Assembly: GCA_947648905.1 (NCBI GenBank)
Contig: CANSPP010000003.1
Span: 1-64,000, forward strand
DNA length: 64,000 nt
Direction of reading: 5' to 3'
DNA from: an uncultured Clostridium sp.
Lineage (GTDB): Bacteria > Bacillota > Clostridia > TANB77 > CAG-508
This document shows, one piece after another, positions 19,446-29,952 of the stretch (positions are counted from its first letter, which is position 1; every line of letters begins with the position of its first letter). Position numbers and translations under genes: made by a program. The notes beneath the pieces are model-generated. The model made no database searches and was not told the origin of the DNA. It was given only the letters and a program-made list of their open reading frames with translations.

Positions 19446-19497
19446 AGGGGCCACATCTTTTCCTTAGGTATTCCTCTTGGGACAAGATATGTCCCCT
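19446..19497. repeat. Palindromic element between rplR and rpsE
   Basis: An imperfect inverted repeat with AGGGGCCACATCTTTTCC on one side and GGGACAAGATATGTCCCCT on the other, inserted within the spc operon where genes are otherwise 20-30 bp apart. It is unlike the GGTCCGTCCCC family in sequence but also starts with GGGGAC-like ends. Confidence 0.55.
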
Positions 19498-19547
19498 ACC
19501 CTTATGAATGTGTGATTACCCTATATAATATATTCTACTTTTACAAA

Positions 19548-19907
19548 CTAGAATATTAAACCGCCTTCTCTTGCAGCTTCTGCTAATTCTTTAACAACTC
19601 CGTGATAAATGTATCCACCACGGTCGAATACTACAGTTGTAATTTTTTTATCTGCTGCTTTTTTAGCAATTAATGTTCCTAATTCTTTTGCTGCTTCTTT
19701 ATTAGCGTGTTTTGTTTTAACATCTTTATCTAATGTTGAAGCTGCAACTAATGTTTTTTCTGCAACGTCATCAATTATTTGTACATAAAGATTTGTATTA
19801 CTTCTATATACACATAATCTTGGTCTTTCAGCTGTTCCAGATATTTTTCTTCTTACTCTAGCATGTCTTCTTGTTCTTTCCATTTTTCTATCTGTTTTCT
19901 TAACCAT
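19548..19907 (-). CDS. rplR: Ribosomal protein L18
   Basis: 119 aa. It binds 5S r[24 protein letters not shown] and the C-terminal [17 protein letters not shown] match the family. Located between rplF and rpsE. Confidence 0.97.
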   Translation of the reverse strand: MVKKTDRKMERTRRHARVRRKISGTAERPRLCVYRSNTNLYVQIIDDVAEKTLVAASTLDKDVKTKHANKEAAKELGTLIAKKAADKKITTVVFDRGGYIYHGVVKELAEAAREGGLIF

Positions 19908-19938
19908 TTCTATTACTCCTTTCTTTTAATTGAGTTTT

Positions 19939-20475
19939 TTATTTTCCAGTTTTACCTTCTTTACGTCTAATAACCTCATCAGCATATTTAATACCTTTAC
20001 CTCTATAAACTTCAGGTGGTCTTTTTGTTCTTATAACTGCTGCTGTTTGCCCAACTAATTCTTTATCAATTCCTTTAACTATAATTGTATTAGCATTTGG
20101 AACATCAAAAGTAATTCCTTCTGGTGCTTCGAATATTACTGGATGTGAATAACCTAATGTTAAATTTAAGTTATTTCCTTGTTTTACAACTCTGTAACCA
20201 ACTCCATTGATTTGAAGTTCTTTACTAAATTCGTGAGTTACACCTGTAATCATATTATTAATTAAAGTTCTTGTTAAACCATGTAAACTTCTGTTAGCTG
20301 GTTCGTCATTTATTCTTTTAACTTCAATTGTTTTTTCATTCATTTCTACAGAAATATTTTTATGTATTTCTCTTTCTAATGTACCTTTTGGTCCTTTTAC
20401 AGAAATGTGTTTTCCGTCTATTTTAACTTCAACACCATCTGGTACTGTAATAGGTTTGTTTCCTATTCTTGACAT
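19939..20475 (-). CDS. rplF: Ribosomal protein L6
   Basis: 178 aa, starting MSRIGNKPITVPDGV. Two duplicated domains; GKGIKYADEVIRRKEGK at the C-terminus is typical. It sits near the sarcin-ricin loop. Confidence 0.97.
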   Translation of the reverse strand: MSRIGNKPITVPDGVEVKIDGKHISVKGPKGTLEREIHKNISVEMNEKTIEVKRINDEPANRSLHGLTRTLINNMITGVTHEFSKELQINGVGYRVVKQGNNLNLTLGYSHPVIFEAPEGITFDVPNANTIIVKGIDKELVGQTAAVIRTKRPPEVYRGKGIKYADEVIRRKEGKTGK

Positions 20476-20501
20476 CTGTCTTTTCCTCCCTTCTTATATT
20501 A

Positions 20502-20900
20502 CTACCATACGTAAGCTAATACTTCTCCACCTACGCCTAATTCTCTTGCTTGTTTATCTGTTTTTAAACCTTTTGATGTAGAGATTATTGCAATTCCTAA
20601 ACCATTAAGAACTTTTGGTAATTCATCTTTAGATGCATATACTCTTAGTCCTGGTTTACTAATTCTTTTTAATCCATCGATTACTCTTGTTCCTTTTTCA
20701 TCATATTTTAAAGTAATTCTGATGATTCCTTGAGTATCGTCTTTGATTTCTTCAAAAGATTTAATATATCCTTCATTAAATAGTATTTCAGCAATTCCTA
20801 GTTTCATATTTGAAGCTGGAATATCAACTGTTTTATGTTTTGAACTATTTGCATTTCTAATTCTTGTTAACATATCTGCTATTGGATCTGTAATGTTCAT
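20502..20900 (-). CDS. rpsH: Ribosomal protein S8
   Basis: 132 aa, [20 protein letters not shown] start and the [20 protein letters not shown] end. Primary 16S binder and, in enterics, the spc-operon repressor. Confidence 0.97.
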   Translation of the reverse strand: MNITDPIADMLTRIRNANSSKHKTVDIPASNMKLGIAEILFNEGYIKSFEEIKDDTQGIIRITLKYDEKGTRVIDGLKRISKPGLRVYASKDELPKVLNGLGIAIISTSKGLKTDKQARELGVGGEVLAYVW

Positions 20901-20936
20901 TTATTACGTACCTCCTTTTCTTTCTTTTTTTATTTT

Positions 20937-21122
20937 CTACCAGCTAGCCTTTTTAACTCCTGGGATTTCACCCTTATGAGCTAATTCTCTAAAGCATACA
21001 CGGCAAATACCATATTTTCTAATATAAGCATGTGGTCTACCACATAATTTACATCTATTATATTCTCTAGTTTTGTATTTTTGTGGTCTAGCTTGTTTAA
21101 CTTTCATTGATGTTTTAGCCAT
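20937..21122 (-). CDS. rpsN: Ribosomal protein S14, zinc form (type Z)
   Basis: 61 aa, with a CxxC...CxxC zinc site ([20 protein letters not shown]). The short zinc form is usual in Firmicutes. Located between rplE and rpsH. Confidence 0.97.
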   Translation of the reverse strand: MAKTSMKVKQARPQKYKTREYNRCKLCGRPHAYIRKYGICRVCFRELAHKGEIPGVKKASW

Positions 21123-21147
21123 AGTTTTACTCCTTTCCTTTGACTAA

Positions 21148-21687
21148 TTAATTTTTAAAAGGCATACCTAAAAGTGTTAATAATTCTTTAGACTCTTCGT
21201 CTGTTTTAGCTGTTGTTACAAATATAATATCCATACCTCTTAATTTATCAACTTTATCATATTCGATTTCTGGGAATATCAATTGTTCTTTAATACCCAT
21301 AGAGTAGTTACCTCTACCGTCAAAAGAATCTTTTGAAACTCCTCTAAAGTCTCTAACTCTTGGAAGAGCTACATTGAATAGTTTGTAAGCAAAATCATAC
21401 ATTTTATCTGCTCTTAAAGTTACTTTACATCCAATGTTTACACCTTCTCTTAATTTAAATGCTGCTATTGATTTTTTAGCTTTAGTTACAACTGGTCTTT
21501 GACCTGTTATAATGCTTAAATCATTCATAGCGTTTTCTAAAGCTTTAGGATTTTCTTTTAAATCTCCTAAACCTATGTTTATAACTATTTTATCAAGTTT
21601 TGGAACTTGCATAACTGATTTATAATTAAATTTTTTCATTAATGCTGGGATTACTTCGTTTTGATATTGTTCTCTTAATTTTTCCAT
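21148..21687 (-). CDS. rplE: Ribosomal protein L5
   Basis: 179 aa. It binds 5S r[23 protein letters not shown] and [17 protein letters not shown] are typical. Follows rplX. Confidence 0.97.
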   Translation of the reverse strand: MEKLREQYQNEVIPALMKKFNYKSVMQVPKLDKIVINIGLGDLKENPKALENAMNDLSIITGQRPVVTKAKKSIAAFKLREGVNIGCKVTLRADKMYDFAYKLFNVALPRVRDFRGVSKDSFDGRGNYSMGIKEQLIFPEIEYDKVDKLRGMDIIFVTTAKTDEESKELLTLLGMPFKN

Positions 21688-21712
21688 TATGTATTAATCC
21701 TCCTTTCTTATC

Positions 21713-22021
21713 TTATTTTAATTTTGCTCCGCATTTTTTACAAACACGTACTTTTTCTTCTTTTTCTACACTATATCCAACTTTTGTAGTTTTTCCACAT
21801 TTAGGGCATACTACGTTTACTTTTGCAGCTGGAATAGCACATTCTACTGATATTATTCCGCTTTCTTCTCCTTGTTTTCTAGCTTTAACGTGTTTTTTTC
21901 TAACGTTTACGCCTTTAACAATGACTTTATTTGTTGCTGGGATAACTTCTAAAACTTCTCCTGTTTTACCTTTGTCGTTTCCTGATAAAACTTGAACGTT
22001 GTCTCCTTTTCTTATTCTCAT
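21713..22021 (-). CDS. rplX: Ribosomal protein L24
   Basis: 102 aa from MRIRKGDNVQVLSG. An eight-codon longer frame is excluded because AGGAGG lies inside it, nine nt before ATG 22021. KOW motif in residues 5-32; four Cys near the C-terminus (VVCPKCGKTT ... VRVCKKCGAKLK). Confidence 0.96.
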   Translation of the reverse strand: MRIRKGDNVQVLSGNDKGKTGEVLEVIPATNKVIVKGVNVRKKHVKARKQGEESGIISVECAIPAAKVNVVCPKCGKTTKVGYSVEKEEKVRVCKKCGAKLK

Positions 22022-22046
22022 TGAGAGTTTACCTCCTTTTTTCATT

Positions 22047-22415
22047 TTATAATACTTCTGGAGCTAGTGAAAGAATTTTCATATAATCTTTTTCTCTTAG
22101 CTCTCTTGCAACAGGCCCAAAGATACGTGTTCCCTTTGGTGTTCCATCCTCTTTGATTATTACTGCTGCGTTTTCATCAAATTTTACATATGAACCATCT
22201 GGTCTTCTTAAACCTTTTTTAGATCTTACTATAACAGCTTTAACAACATCACCTTTTTTAACAACTCCACCTGGTGTTGCTGATTTAACAGATGCAACTA
22301 TTACGTCTCCTATGTTTGATGTTTTTCTATATGAACCACCTAAACATCTGATACACATAATTTCTTTTGCTCCTGTGTTGTCTGCTACTTTTAATCTTGT
22401 TTGTTGTTGAATCAT
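22047..22415 (-). CDS. rplN: Ribosomal protein L14
   Basis: 122 aa, [20 protein letters not shown] start. It bridges to 16S rRNA at the subunit interface. Located between rpsQ and rplX. Confidence 0.97.
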   Translation of the reverse strand: MIQQQTRLKVADNTGAKEIMCIRCLGGSYRKTSNIGDVIVASVKSATPGGVVKKGDVVKAVIVRSKKGLRRPDGSYVKFDENAAVIIKEDGTPKGTRIFGPVARELREKDYMKILSLAPEVL

Positions 22416-22431
22416 TATGGTTTCTCCTTTC

Positions 22432-22695
22432 CTATTTAATTATAGCTTTTTCTACAACTTCAACTACTCTCCATCTTTTATCTTTAGAAAGTGGTCTTGT
22501 TTCCATTACTTTTACTTTATCGCCGATTTGGCATACATTTTCTTCATCATGTGCTTTTAATTTATATGTTCTTTTTACAGTTTTTCCATAAACTCCGTGT
22601 CTAACACTTGTTTCAACAGCTACTACAACTGTTTTGTCCATTTTGTTAGATGTTACTGTTCCAACCATAACTTTACGAAGATTTCTTTCTTCCAT
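22432..22695 (-). CDS. rpsQ: Ribosomal protein S17
   Basis: 87 aa OB-fold protein; [18 protein letters not shown] and [20 protein letters not shown] match the family. Primary 16S binder. Confidence 0.97.
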   Translation of the reverse strand: MEERNLRKVMVGTVTSNKMDKTVVVAVETSVRHGVYGKTVKRTYKLKAHDEENVCQIGDKVKVMETRPLSKDKRWRVVEVVEKAIIK

Positions 22696-22715
22696 TTAGA
22701 TTTCTCCTTTCTTGG

Positions 22716-22922
22716 CTAAGCTTTAGCTTCAGCTATTTTTCTCTCTGTTAATACAGTATTTATTTTAGCTATATCTTTTTTAACTTCTTTTATTTTCATT
22801 GGATTATCTAATCCGTTTGTAGCTAAACTAAATTTTAATTTGAATAATTCTGTTTTTAGTTCACCTAATTCTTTTTCTAAATCTGGTGAAGACATTTCTC
22901 TTATTTTATTTATCTTCATCAT
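22716..22922 (-). CDS. rpmC: Ribosomal protein L29
   Basis: 68 aa if started at ATG 22922 ([10 protein letters not shown]); a GTG two codons earlier is open. The start lies inside the last codons of rplP, a translational-coupling overlap. Two-helix hairpin typical of L29 near the tunnel exit. Confidence 0.95.
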   Translation of the reverse strand: MMKINKIREMSSPDLEKELGELKTELFKLKFSLATNGLDNPMKIKEVKKDIAKINTVLTERKIAEAKA

Positions 22923-23349
22923 TTTCACCTACCTTTTCAGTTTCTCTTGCTACAAATTTTGTTTTGTTAGGTAGTTTGTTCATAGCAAGTCTTAAGGCTT
23001 CTCTTGCAGTTTCTTCTGGTACACCTGAAATTTCAAACATTACTCTTCCTGGTTTTACTACTGCTACCCAATATTCTGGAGCACCTTTACCTTTACCCAT
23101 ACGAGTACCGATTGGTTTTGCTGTTATTGGTTTGTCTGGGAATATTTTAATCCAAACTTTTCCACCTCTTTTAATATAACGAGTCATAGCAATTCTGGCT
23201 GCTTCAATTTGATTTCCTGTAACTAAAGCACCTGTTACAGCTTGTATTCCGTATTCTCCGTCTGTAACTTTATTTCCTCTTGTTGCTTTTCCTCTCATTC
23301 TACCTTTTTGCATTTTTCTATGTTTTGTTCTTTTTGGCATTAATGGCAT
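22906..23349 (-). CDS. rplP: Ribosomal protein L16
   Basis: 147 aa, [20 protein letters not shown] start. It overlaps the rpsC stop as TAATG. It organises the tRNA-binding A-site region of the 50S subunit. Confidence 0.97.
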   Translation of the reverse strand: MPLMPKRTKHRKMQKGRMRGKATRGNKVTDGEYGIQAVTGALVTGNQIEAARIAMTRYIKRGGKVWIKIFPDKPITAKPIGTRMGKGKGAPEYWVAVVKPGRVMFEISGVPEETAREALRLAMNKLPNKTKFVARETEKVGENDEDK

Positions 23350-24005
23350 TATTTGTTTCCTCCTTCCACTGGTCTTTCTGGAAGAACTTCTCCTTTATAT
23401 ATCCAAACTTTTACACCGATTTTTCCGTATGTTGTATCTGCTTCTGCAAATCCATAATCGATATCAGCTCTTAAAGTTTGTAGTGGAATATTTCCTTCTT
23501 TATAGAATTCAGTTCTAGCCATGTCTGCTCCACCTAATCTACCAGATACAGCAGTTTTAATTCCTAATGCACCTGATTTGATTGATTTTTGCATACATTG
23601 TTTCATTGCTCTTCTGAATGAAACTCTTCTTTCTAATTGTCCAGCGATATTTTCAGCTACTAATTGAGCGTCTGTATCTATGTTTTTAACTTCTACTATG
23701 TTTAAGTTAACGTCTTTTCCTATTAATTTAGCAAGTTCTTCTTTTACACTTTCTACTCCTGCTCCACCTTTTCCGATTACAATTCCTGGTTTTGCAGTGT
23801 GTAAATTAACTTTTACAGCTTTTGCTGTTCTTTCTATTTCAATTTTAGAAATTCCAGCAAGGTATAATTTTTTCTTTAAAAATTTACGTATTTTTTGGTC
23901 TTCTACTAAATAATCTGCAAAATTTCTAGAATCTGCATACCATTTAGAGTTCCAATCTTTGATGATTCCAACTCTTACTCCTGTTGGATGTACTTTTTGT
24001 CCCAT
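23349..24005 (-). CDS. rpsC: Ribosomal protein S3
   Basis: 218 aa, [14 protein letters not shown] start. KH domain with [20 protein letters not shown]-terminal S3 domain with [18 protein letters not shown]. Part of the mRNA entry helicase. Confidence 0.97.
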   Translation of the reverse strand: MGQKVHPTGVRVGIIKDWNSKWYADSRNFADYLVEDQKIRKFLKKKLYLAGISKIEIERTAKAVKVNLHTAKPGIVIGKGGAGVESVKEELAKLIGKDVNLNIVEVKNIDTDAQLVAENIAGQLERRVSFRRAMKQCMQKSIKSGALGIKTAVSGRLGGADMARTEFYKEGNIPLQTLRADIDYGFAEADTTYGKIGVKVWIYKGEVLPERPVEGGNK

Positions 24006-24011
24006 GCTTGT

Positions 24012-24371
24012 TTATGCCTCCTTTTCTTTTAAAACTATTGTTATATGACTTGTTCTTTTTCTAATTCTTACTGCTGAACCTTTTGCAGCTGGTCTAATTC
24101 TTTTTAGAGTTGGACCTTGGTTTGCATAGATTTCAGCAACATATAAGTTTTCATGTTTCATATTATGATTGTTTTCAGCATTTGCAATTGCTGATTTTAA
24201 TAATTTTTCTATAACTTCTGATGATGCTTTTGGTGTGAATTTTACGATTGCTAGAGCTTCATCAACATTTTTATTTCTTATTAAGTCTGCAACTATCTTT
24301 ACTTTTCTTGAAGATATTCTTGCATATTTAAGTGTTGCTTTAGCTTCATTTATAACAGCTGTTTCTTGCAC
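24012..24371 (-). CDS. rplV: Ribosomal protein L22
   Basis: 119 aa; [20 protein letters not shown] and the tunnel-loop tip [15 protein letters not shown] are diagnostic. Located between rpsS and rpsC. Confidence 0.97.
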   Translation of the reverse strand: MQETAVINEAKATLKYARISSRKVKIVADLIRNKNVDEALAIVKFTPKASSEVIEKLLKSAIANAENNHNMKHENLYVAEIYANQGPTLKRIRPAAKGSAVRIRKRTSHITIVLKEKEA

Positions 24372-24411
24372 TTTATTTCCCTCCTTAACTAATTTCTTAG
24401 TTTGTTAATTT

Positions 24412-24687
24412 TTATTTTTTAGTTGTTTTGTCTCCTGCATGACCTTTATAAGTTCTTGTTGGAGCAAATTCACCTAGTTTATGTCCTATCATTTCTTCTG
24501 CTATATAGATTGGAACGTGTTTTCTTCCATCATGTACAGCTATTGTATGACCTACCATTTGTGGGTATATTGTTGAAGCTCTTGACCATGTTTTTAAAAC
24601 TTCTTTTTTACCTGTTTCGTTCATAGCTTCTACTCTTTTTAATAATTTTTCTTCAACAAATGGTTTTTTCTTGCTTGATCTTGACAT
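24412..24687 (-). CDS. rpsS: Ribosomal protein S19
   Basis: 91 aa; [20 protein letters not shown] and [18 protein letters not shown] match the family. 30S head. Confidence 0.97.
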   Translation of the reverse strand: MSRSSKKKPFVEEKLLKRVEAMNETGKKEVLKTWSRASTIYPQMVGHTIAVHDGRKHVPIYIAEEMIGHKLGEFAPTRTYKGHAGDKTTKK

Positions 24688-24708
24688 TTAAAATGTCCTC
24701 CTTTCTAT

Positions 24709-25542
24709 CTATTTACTGTTTCTTCTCTTTACAATAAATTTGTTAGATTGTTTCTTTTTGTTTCTTGTCTTGTATCCAAGAGCTGGTTTGCCCCAAGGTG
24801 TCATTGGTCCAGCGTGTCCTACTGGTGCTCTACCTTCACCACCACCATGAGGGTGATCTACTGGGTTCATTACAGAACCTCTAACTGTTGGTCTTACACC
24901 CATATGTCTTTTTCTTCCGGCTTTACCAATTTTAACGTTTTCGTGATCGCTATTTCCGATTACTCCGATTGTAGCTCTACATTTTGCTAAAACTAGTCTC
25001 ATTTCTCCTGAAGGTAATCTTACGTGTGCGTATTTTCCTTCTTTAGCCATTAATTGTGCACTTTGACCTGCAGCTTTAACTAATTTTCCACCTTGTTTTG
25101 GATTTAATTCTATATTGTGGATTAATGTACCTACTGGAATTGAGCTGATTGGCATACAGTTTCCTGGTTTGATATCAACTGCTTCTCCTGATATTACTTT
25201 ATCTCCATCTGTTAATCCTTGTGGTGCTAATATATATGCTTTTTCTCCATCTTCATATTGGATTAATGCTATATTTGCACTTCTGTTTGGATCGTATTCG
25301 ATTCCTAGAACTGTTGCTGACATATCGTCTTTTGTTCTTTTGAAATCTATTATTCTATATTTTTGTCTGTTTCCACCACCTTGGTGTCTTACTGTAATTC
25401 TACCATATGAGTTTCTTCCTGCATTTTTTGATTTTTTAGCAAGCAATGATTTTTCAGGTGTTTTCTTTGTTACTTCTGAGAAATCTGAAACTGTCATGTT
25501 TCTTCTTGATGGTGTGTATGGTTTAAAATGTTTCATTGCCAT
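24709..25542 (-). CDS. rplB: Ribosomal protein L2
   Basis: 277 aa. RNA-binding domain and the peptidyl-transferase-associated histidine in [14 protein letters not shown] near the C-terminus. Located between rplW and rpsS. Confidence 0.98.
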   Translation of the reverse strand: MAMKHFKPYTPSRRNMTVSDFSEVTKKTPEKSLLAKKSKNAGRNSYGRITVRHQGGGNRQKYRIIDFKRTKDDMSATVLGIEYDPNRSANIALIQYEDGEKAYILAPQGLTDGDKVISGEAVDIKPGNCMPISSIPVGTLIHNIELNPKQGGKLVKAAGQSAQLMAKEGKYAHVRLPSGEMRLVLAKCRATIGVIGNSDHENVKIGKAGRKRHMGVRPTVRGSVMNPVDHPHGGGEGRAPVGHAGPMTPWGKPALGYKTRNKKKQSNKFIVKRRNSK

Positions 25543-25594
25543 TTTATTTTCTCTCCTTTTTCTAATTTATTTTCCGAGTTCTTTCTCGATATTA

Positions 25595-25942
25595 TTAAGC
25601 TCCCATAAATTCATCGATTGAATCTTTATATTTTTTGCTTATTTTTGTTGCTTTTCCACCTTTAGCTAGGTATGTTTTTTCTTCTGGGTTTGTATCGATT
25701 GTTACGATAGCTTTTTTCCAGTCAGATGTTTTACCTGTGTGGTATCCAACTCTTTTTTGTTTTCCGTTTACTGTCATTGTATTTACTTTTAATACTTTAA
25801 CTTCAAAAAGTTTTTCAACAGCTTTTGCTATTTCAACTTTTGTAGCTTTTTTGTTTACTCTGAAAGTGTATTTACCTTCTTGTAATTGGTCGTTACTCTT
25901 TTCTGTAACAACTGGTGCAATTATTATTTCTTCTGGTAGCAT
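25595..25942 (-). CDS. rplW: Ribosomal protein L23
   Basis: 115 aa; EEIIIAPVVTEKSNDQLQEG start. Docking site for trigger factor and SRP at the tunnel exit. Its ATG overlaps the rplD stop (TAATG). Confidence 0.97.
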   Translation of the reverse strand: MLPEEIIIAPVVTEKSNDQLQEGKYTFRVNKKATKVEIAKAVEKLFEVKVLKVNTMTVNGKQKRVGYHTGKTSDWKKAIVTIDTNPEEKTYLAKGGKATKISKKYKDSIDEFMGA

Positions 25943-26565
25943 TATGCGTACACCTCCTCTAATTTTTTAACAGTATCTACTGATAAAATTAGATTGTTAT
26001 ATTTTAATAAATCAAATACGTTGATGTTGTTTGCTGTTATTGTTTTAACACCTTCAATGTTTCTTGCTGACATTAGAACATTTTTGTTAACTTCTGGAAC
26101 TACGATTAATGTTTTTCCTTCTACTTTTAATGCTGCTAATGCATTTACCATTGATTTTGTTTTGATTTCTTTTAATTCTAATTTATCAACTACTGTTAGT
26201 TCTTTTTCTAATACTTTAGAACTTAATATTGACTTAATTGCAAGTCTTCTTTCTTTTTTATTAACTGTATATTTGTATGAACGAGGTTTTGGTCCTAGTG
26301 CTATACCACCTTTTATCCATTGTGGAGCTCTTATTGAACCTTGTCTTGCTCTACCTGTTCCTTTTTGTCTCCATGGTTTTCTTCCACCACCACGAACTTC
26401 TGCTCTTGTTTTTGTACTTTGTGTACCTTGTCTTTGATTAGCTAAGTAGTTAACTAGTACTGTGTGTACTATGTTTTCATTTGGTTCAATTCCAAATACA
26501 CTTTCAGCTAATTCTATATCACTTACTTTTTTACCTTTAATATCATATACGTCTACTTTTGGCAT
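25942..26565 (-). CDS. rplD: Ribosomal protein L4
   Basis: 207 aa; RGGGRKPWRQKGTGRARQGS is the conserved tunnel loop. L4 regulates the S10 operon in enterics; whether it binds the leader here is not known. Confidence 0.97.
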   Translation of the reverse strand: MPKVDVYDIKGKKVSDIELAESVFGIEPNENIVHTVLVNYLANQRQGTQSTKTRAEVRGGGRKPWRQKGTGRARQGSIRAPQWIKGGIALGPKPRSYKYTVNKKERRLAIKSILSSKVLEKELTVVDKLELKEIKTKSMVNALAALKVEGKTLIVVPEVNKNVLMSARNIEGVKTITANNINVFDLLKYNNLILSVDTVKKLEEVYA

Positions 26566-26586
26566 GATTTAAATCCTCCTTCCTCT

Positions 26587-27222
26587 CTATTTACTAGCCT
26601 TTACAGCTGATTTTACTTTTAGAATTGCTCCTTTTGGTCCTGGAACACTTCCTTTTACTAATATTACGTTTTTATCCATATCTACTCTTACAACATCTAA
26701 GTTTTGTATTGTAACTGTAACTCTTCCCATATGTCCTGGTAGTTTTTTACCTTTAAATACTCTACCTGGTGTTGATGTAGATCCCATTGAACCTGGTCTT
26801 CTGTGATACATTGAACCATGCCCCATTGGTCCTCTTGATTGTCCATGTCTTTTTATAACACCTTGGAATCCTTTTCCTTTTGATGTTCCTTGAACGTCGA
26901 TTTTTTCTCCTGCTGTGAAGATGTCTGCCTTTACTTCATCTCCTACTTTGTAGTTTGCTACATCGTCCATTCTGAATTCTCTTAAATGTTTTTTGTTTGC
27001 TAGTTTTGCTTTTGCAAAATGTCCAGCTTCTGGTTTGTTGATATGTTTGTCTTTTATTTCTCCATATCCTAATTGGATAGCGTTGTATCCGTCTGTTTCT
27101 ATTGTTTTTACTTGTGCTACTGTGTTTCCAGCTGTTTCTATTACTGTTACTGGAATTACATTTCCTTTTTCATCAAATATTTGTGTCATACCGATTTTTT
27201 TACCGATAATTCCTTTTTTCAT
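26587..27222 (-). CDS. rplC: Ribosomal protein L3
   Basis: 211 aa; [18 protein letters not shown] start and [20 protein letters not shown] loop. Early 50S assembly protein near the peptidyl transferase centre. Confidence 0.97.
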   Translation of the reverse strand: MKKGIIGKKIGMTQIFDEKGNVIPVTVIETAGNTVAQVKTIETDGYNAIQLGYGEIKDKHINKPEAGHFAKAKLANKKHLREFRMDDVANYKVGDEVKADIFTAGEKIDVQGTSKGKGFQGVIKRHGQSRGPMGHGSMYHRRPGSMGSTSTPGRVFKGKKLPGHMGRVTVTIQNLDVVRVDMDKNVILVKGSVPGPKGAILKVKSAVKASK

Positions 27223-27302
27223 CTTTCTTTCCTCCTAACTATTGGCTGAAACAATATTTTCCAGCTTGGTTTTTGTTGCTACATTATATATGTAGTTTTT
27301 AA

Positions 27303-27626
27303 TTATAATTTGATTTCGATGTCAACACCAGCTGGTAGTTCTAATTTCATTAAACTGTCAACTGTTTTTTGTGTTGGGTATAAGATGTCGATTACTCTTT
27401 TATGTGTTCTCATTTCAAATTGTTCTCTTGAATCTTTGTATTTGTGTGGAGAACGTAAGATTGTTACGACTTCTTTTTGTGTTGGTAATGGAATAGGACC
27501 TGAAACCTTTGCTCCTGTTTTCTTAGCAGTATCTACTATCTTTTCAGCAGACTGATCTAAAACTACATGGTCATATGCTTTTAGTCTTATTCTAATTTTT
27601 TCGCTTGTTGCTACTGTGTTTGCCAT
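27303..27626 (-). CDS. rpsJ: Ribosomal protein S10
   Basis: 107 aa; [20 protein letters not shown] start and the loop [10 protein letters not shown]. First gene of the super-operon, preceded by a leader of about 265 nt. S10 is also the NusB partner in antitermination complexes. Confidence 0.97.
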   Translation of the reverse strand: MANTVATSEKIRIRLKAYDHVVLDQSAEKIVDTAKKTGAKVSGPIPLPTQKEVVTILRSPHKYKDSREQFEMRTHKRVIDILYPTQKTVDSLMKLELPAGVDIEIKL

Positions 27627-27893
27627 TGTAATTTTCCCTCCTTCTTAAATTTGATTTTTGTTTGTGATAACTGGGTTTAGTTATCTAAATTACCGTGGCA
27701 AGTTATAACGCACTCTGGTGTTTCGGATTTCTCCTATATAAAAGCCCAAAATATGCATGATAATTCTGGGATAAGTGCTATTTTTATAAAACTTACCGCC
27801 TGGTCTTTGCCATGACATACTCCACTGAAGTTCCCTCCATTCCTACGGATTTGCAGGATGTAGCCACATTCAGCTTCTTCGCTTAATTCATGC
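27627..27893 (-). promoter_or_regulatory. Long leader of the S10 operon
   Basis: Gene-free between the promoter and rpsJ. It holds several G/C-rich patches unusual for this genome and small hairpins such as GATAACT-AAACCC-AGTTATC just before the rpsJ ribosome site. It does not show the conserved T-box sequence. An open frame of 64 codons here has no ribosome site or family resemblance. Probably a regulatory leader. Confidence 0.5.
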
Positions 27894-27899
27894 TTATAT

Positions 27900-27928
27900 A
27901 TTATACAACGTTTACAGCCGTATGTCAA
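27900..27928 (-). promoter_or_regulatory. Consensus sigma-A promoter of the S10-spc-alpha operon
   Basis: Perfect TTGACA (27928-27923), 17-nt spacer and perfect TATAAT (27905-27900) on the minus strand. This is the strongest promoter match in the window, as expected for ribosomal protein genes. Confidence 0.9.
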
Positions 27929-27975
27929 CAGGTTTTTTCCATTTTTTCCATTTTTTCATTTTTTACAAACGCTAC

Positions 27976-28004
27976 TTGACATCGTTAATTTGTTATGTTA
28001 CTCT
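27976..28004 (+). promoter_or_regulatory. Possible promoter of the 28-kb orphan gene
   Basis: TTGACA, 17-nt spacer and a poor -10 (TACTCT), divergent from the S10 promoter and 55 nt before the start codon. Confidence 0.4.
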
Positions 28005-28058
28005 TATAAAGAGTCTATATTGACTTTGTATTACCGATACATCAAGGAGGATATTACT

Positions 28059-28901
28059 ATGAAACTAAAACATCGGCCTAATGAACTTTTCGTTGAGTAT
28101 CTTAAAAGAGAGAATTGTATTACTAGAAATGAAGAGCTTATTAAAGTAAATTCTGGAATTCTTCATTTTGGGGATATAGAGTGGGTTTGGATACCTGTCA
28201 AAGACTTAAAACATAATGCCTGTTTTAATGGTGAATATAACAAGCAATTTGGTAGAAGACTTTCAGGTTCATCTTTTATAACGGATGAATCTGAAAAAGA
28301 GAAATATTTAGAAGAAGTAACTCCTGAACTGCTTTTTCAAAGCAAGCAAATTGAAAAAAAAGGTGGTTTTTTTATTAGCAGACGTTGCTGTTGCATTAGA
28401 TTATCTGATAAATATTTTTCCATTTTTGAAAATAAAAGTCCAAGACCTGGTAAGTTCTCTAGTTGCATATATGATGAAGCACCTGATAATGCAATAGACA
28501 TAAAAATTGCAGATATGTGGCTTTTAGAAAGAATTCTAGTTGATAAAAGAGGGCGTTTACCTTTTGCATCCGAATATGATACCACAAAAGAGTGGATAGA
28601 AGAATCCGGAACAACTGTTTTTGATGTTCAACCAAAAGTTACTGAATGGGTGAATGAGTATTATTGTGATCCACGTGAATTTCCTACCGCTCGTAGTACC
28701 TTTGGCCCACGAAATGGAGATGGATATGATTGTGAATTTCATGGATGGTTTAGTCCCCGCGATGGTGAATTTGCGGCTCATTTCAGACTCGTATTAGAAT
28801 GGGATTTTTGGGATAAAGTTATCCAAAACTGGTTTCAAAATTTGGTTGAAGAATCTCCTGAAATTCTTTATGATCTAGACAGCAAACTCAATACGCAATA
28901 G
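28059..28901 (+). CDS. Orphan protein of unknown function
   Basis: 280 aa, started at ATG 28059 behind AAGGAGGATATTACT. The protein is rich in Trp, Phe and acidic residues (IEWVWIPVKDLK, FDVQPKVTEWVNEYYCDP) with no transmembrane helix and no family I recognise. Codon 6 is CGG (28074-28076) in normal frame; shifting there would end the frame within about 35 codons. Codon use (GGG, GCG, CCC, CCG) differs from conserved neighbours, so it looks acquired. It is monocistronic, with its own terminator. Confidence 0.6.
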   Translation: MKLKHRPNELFVEYLKRENCITRNEELIKVNSGILHFGDIEWVWIPVKDLKHNACFNGEYNKQFGRRLSGSSFITDESEKEKYLEEVTPELLFQSKQIEKKGGFFISRRCCCIRLSDKYFSIFENKSPRPGKFSSCIYDEAPDNAIDIKIADMWLLERILVDKRGRLPFASEYDTTKEWIEESGTTVFDVQPKVTEWVNEYYCDPREFPTARSTFGPRNGDGYDCEFHGWFSPRDGEFAAHFRLVLEWDFWDKVIQNWFQNLVEESPEILYDLDSKLNTQ

Positions 28902-28924
28902 AAATTAGCTGTAAAAAAGTTCTA

Positions 28925-28955
28925 AAAAATGAGCGAAATATTTTCGCTCATTTTT
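28925..28955. terminator. Bidirectional terminator between orphan gene and ldh
   Basis: Fourteen-bp stem AAAAATGAGCGAAA / TTTCGCTCATTTTT with a 3-nt loop between the convergent genes. Confidence 0.9.
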
Positions 28956-28995
28956 ACTTTCGTACTTTTGACATCACTTTACCTTTAACTTATTT

Positions 28996-29952
28996 TTATC
29001 CTTTTATAATCTTATCAATTGACTTCTCTCTCATTTCTTTAATCAATCCACAGCTATGATTTAACTTAGCTTGCTCATCTTCATTTAAGTCAAGTTCTAT
29101 CAACTCTCTAACACCTTTGCTATTTATAATAGCTGGAACACCAATATAAATATCATCTTGGCCATATTGACCATCTTTTAAATATGTAGATACTGTTAAA
29201 ATAGAATTTTCATTATCTAAAATTGCTCTTACTAATCTATTTAAAGCCATACCTATTCCATAATATGTTGCTTTCTTCTTTTCAATAATTTCATACGCCG
29301 CATTTACAACACCTTCATGAATTTTATTCAAGTCTTCCATTGGGTGTTTGTTATCTTTCATTATATCTACCACTTTTTTGCATCCTATATATGCATGGTT
29401 CCAAGGCACGAATGAAGAATCTCCGTGTTCTCCCATAATGTATGCGTGTACGTTTTTACTAGATACTTTTAAGTAATCTGCAATTAAGTAACGAAGCCTT
29501 GCTGTGTCTAACACTGTTCCTGATCCAATTACTCTGCTTTTTGGTAATCCTGATACTTCTGATACTACATATGCCATTAAATCTACTGGGTTACTTGCTA
29601 CTATTATAATTCCGTCAAATCCACTTGCCATTATATTTTCTGTTATTTGTTTCATTATTTTTGTATTTACTTCTGCTAATTCTAATCTTGTTTGTCCAGG
29701 TTTTTGTGCTATTCCTGCTGTTATTACTACTATTTGTGCATCTTTACAATCTGAATAGTCCCCTGCTTTTATAGTCATTTTTTGTGGTGCATATGGTAAT
29801 CCGTGTGATAAGTCCATTTCTTCACCTTTTATTTTGTTTTCATCAATGTCAACTAGTACAAGTTCGTTTATTCCTCCTCTGTTTAGCATAGAATATGCCA
29901 TACTCATTCCGACAAATCCTGCTCCTACTAAAACTATTTTTCCTTTTTTCAT
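28996..29952 (-). CDS. ldh: L-lactate dehydrogenase
   Basis: 318 aa from ATG 29952 (AAGGAG eight nt upstream; a GTG three codons earlier is open). Rossmann motif [32 protein letters not shown], and the catalytic His loop [15 protein letters not shown]. Cytosolic; reduces pyruvate to lactate with NADH. Malate dehydrogenases share the fold, but the GEHGDSS and overall sequence fit LDH better. Monocistronic. Confidence 0.9.
   Translation of the reverse strand: MKKGKIVLVGAGFVGMSMAYSMLNRGGINELVLVDIDENKIKGEEMDLSHGLPYAPQKMTIKAGDYSDCKDAQIVVITAGIAQKPGQTRLELAEVNTKIMKQITENIMASGFDGIIIVASNPVDLMAYVVSEVSGLPKSRVIGSGTVLDTARLRYLIADYLKVSSKNVHAYIMGEHGDSSFVPWNHAYIGCKKVVDIMKDNKHPMEDLNKIHEGVVNAAYEIIEKKKATYYGIGMALNRLVRAILDNENSILTVSTYLKDGQYGQDDIYIGVPAIINSKGVRELIELDLNEDEQAKLNHSCGLIKEMREKSIDKIIKG

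Noticed and set aside
27627..27893. T-box or other amino-acid riboswitch in the S10 leader
   Set aside because: The conserved T-box sequence is absent and an r-protein operon is an unlikely target.
27734..27928. 64-codon minus-strand frame in the S10 leader
   Set aside because: It overlaps the promoter, has no ribosome site and resembles no protein.
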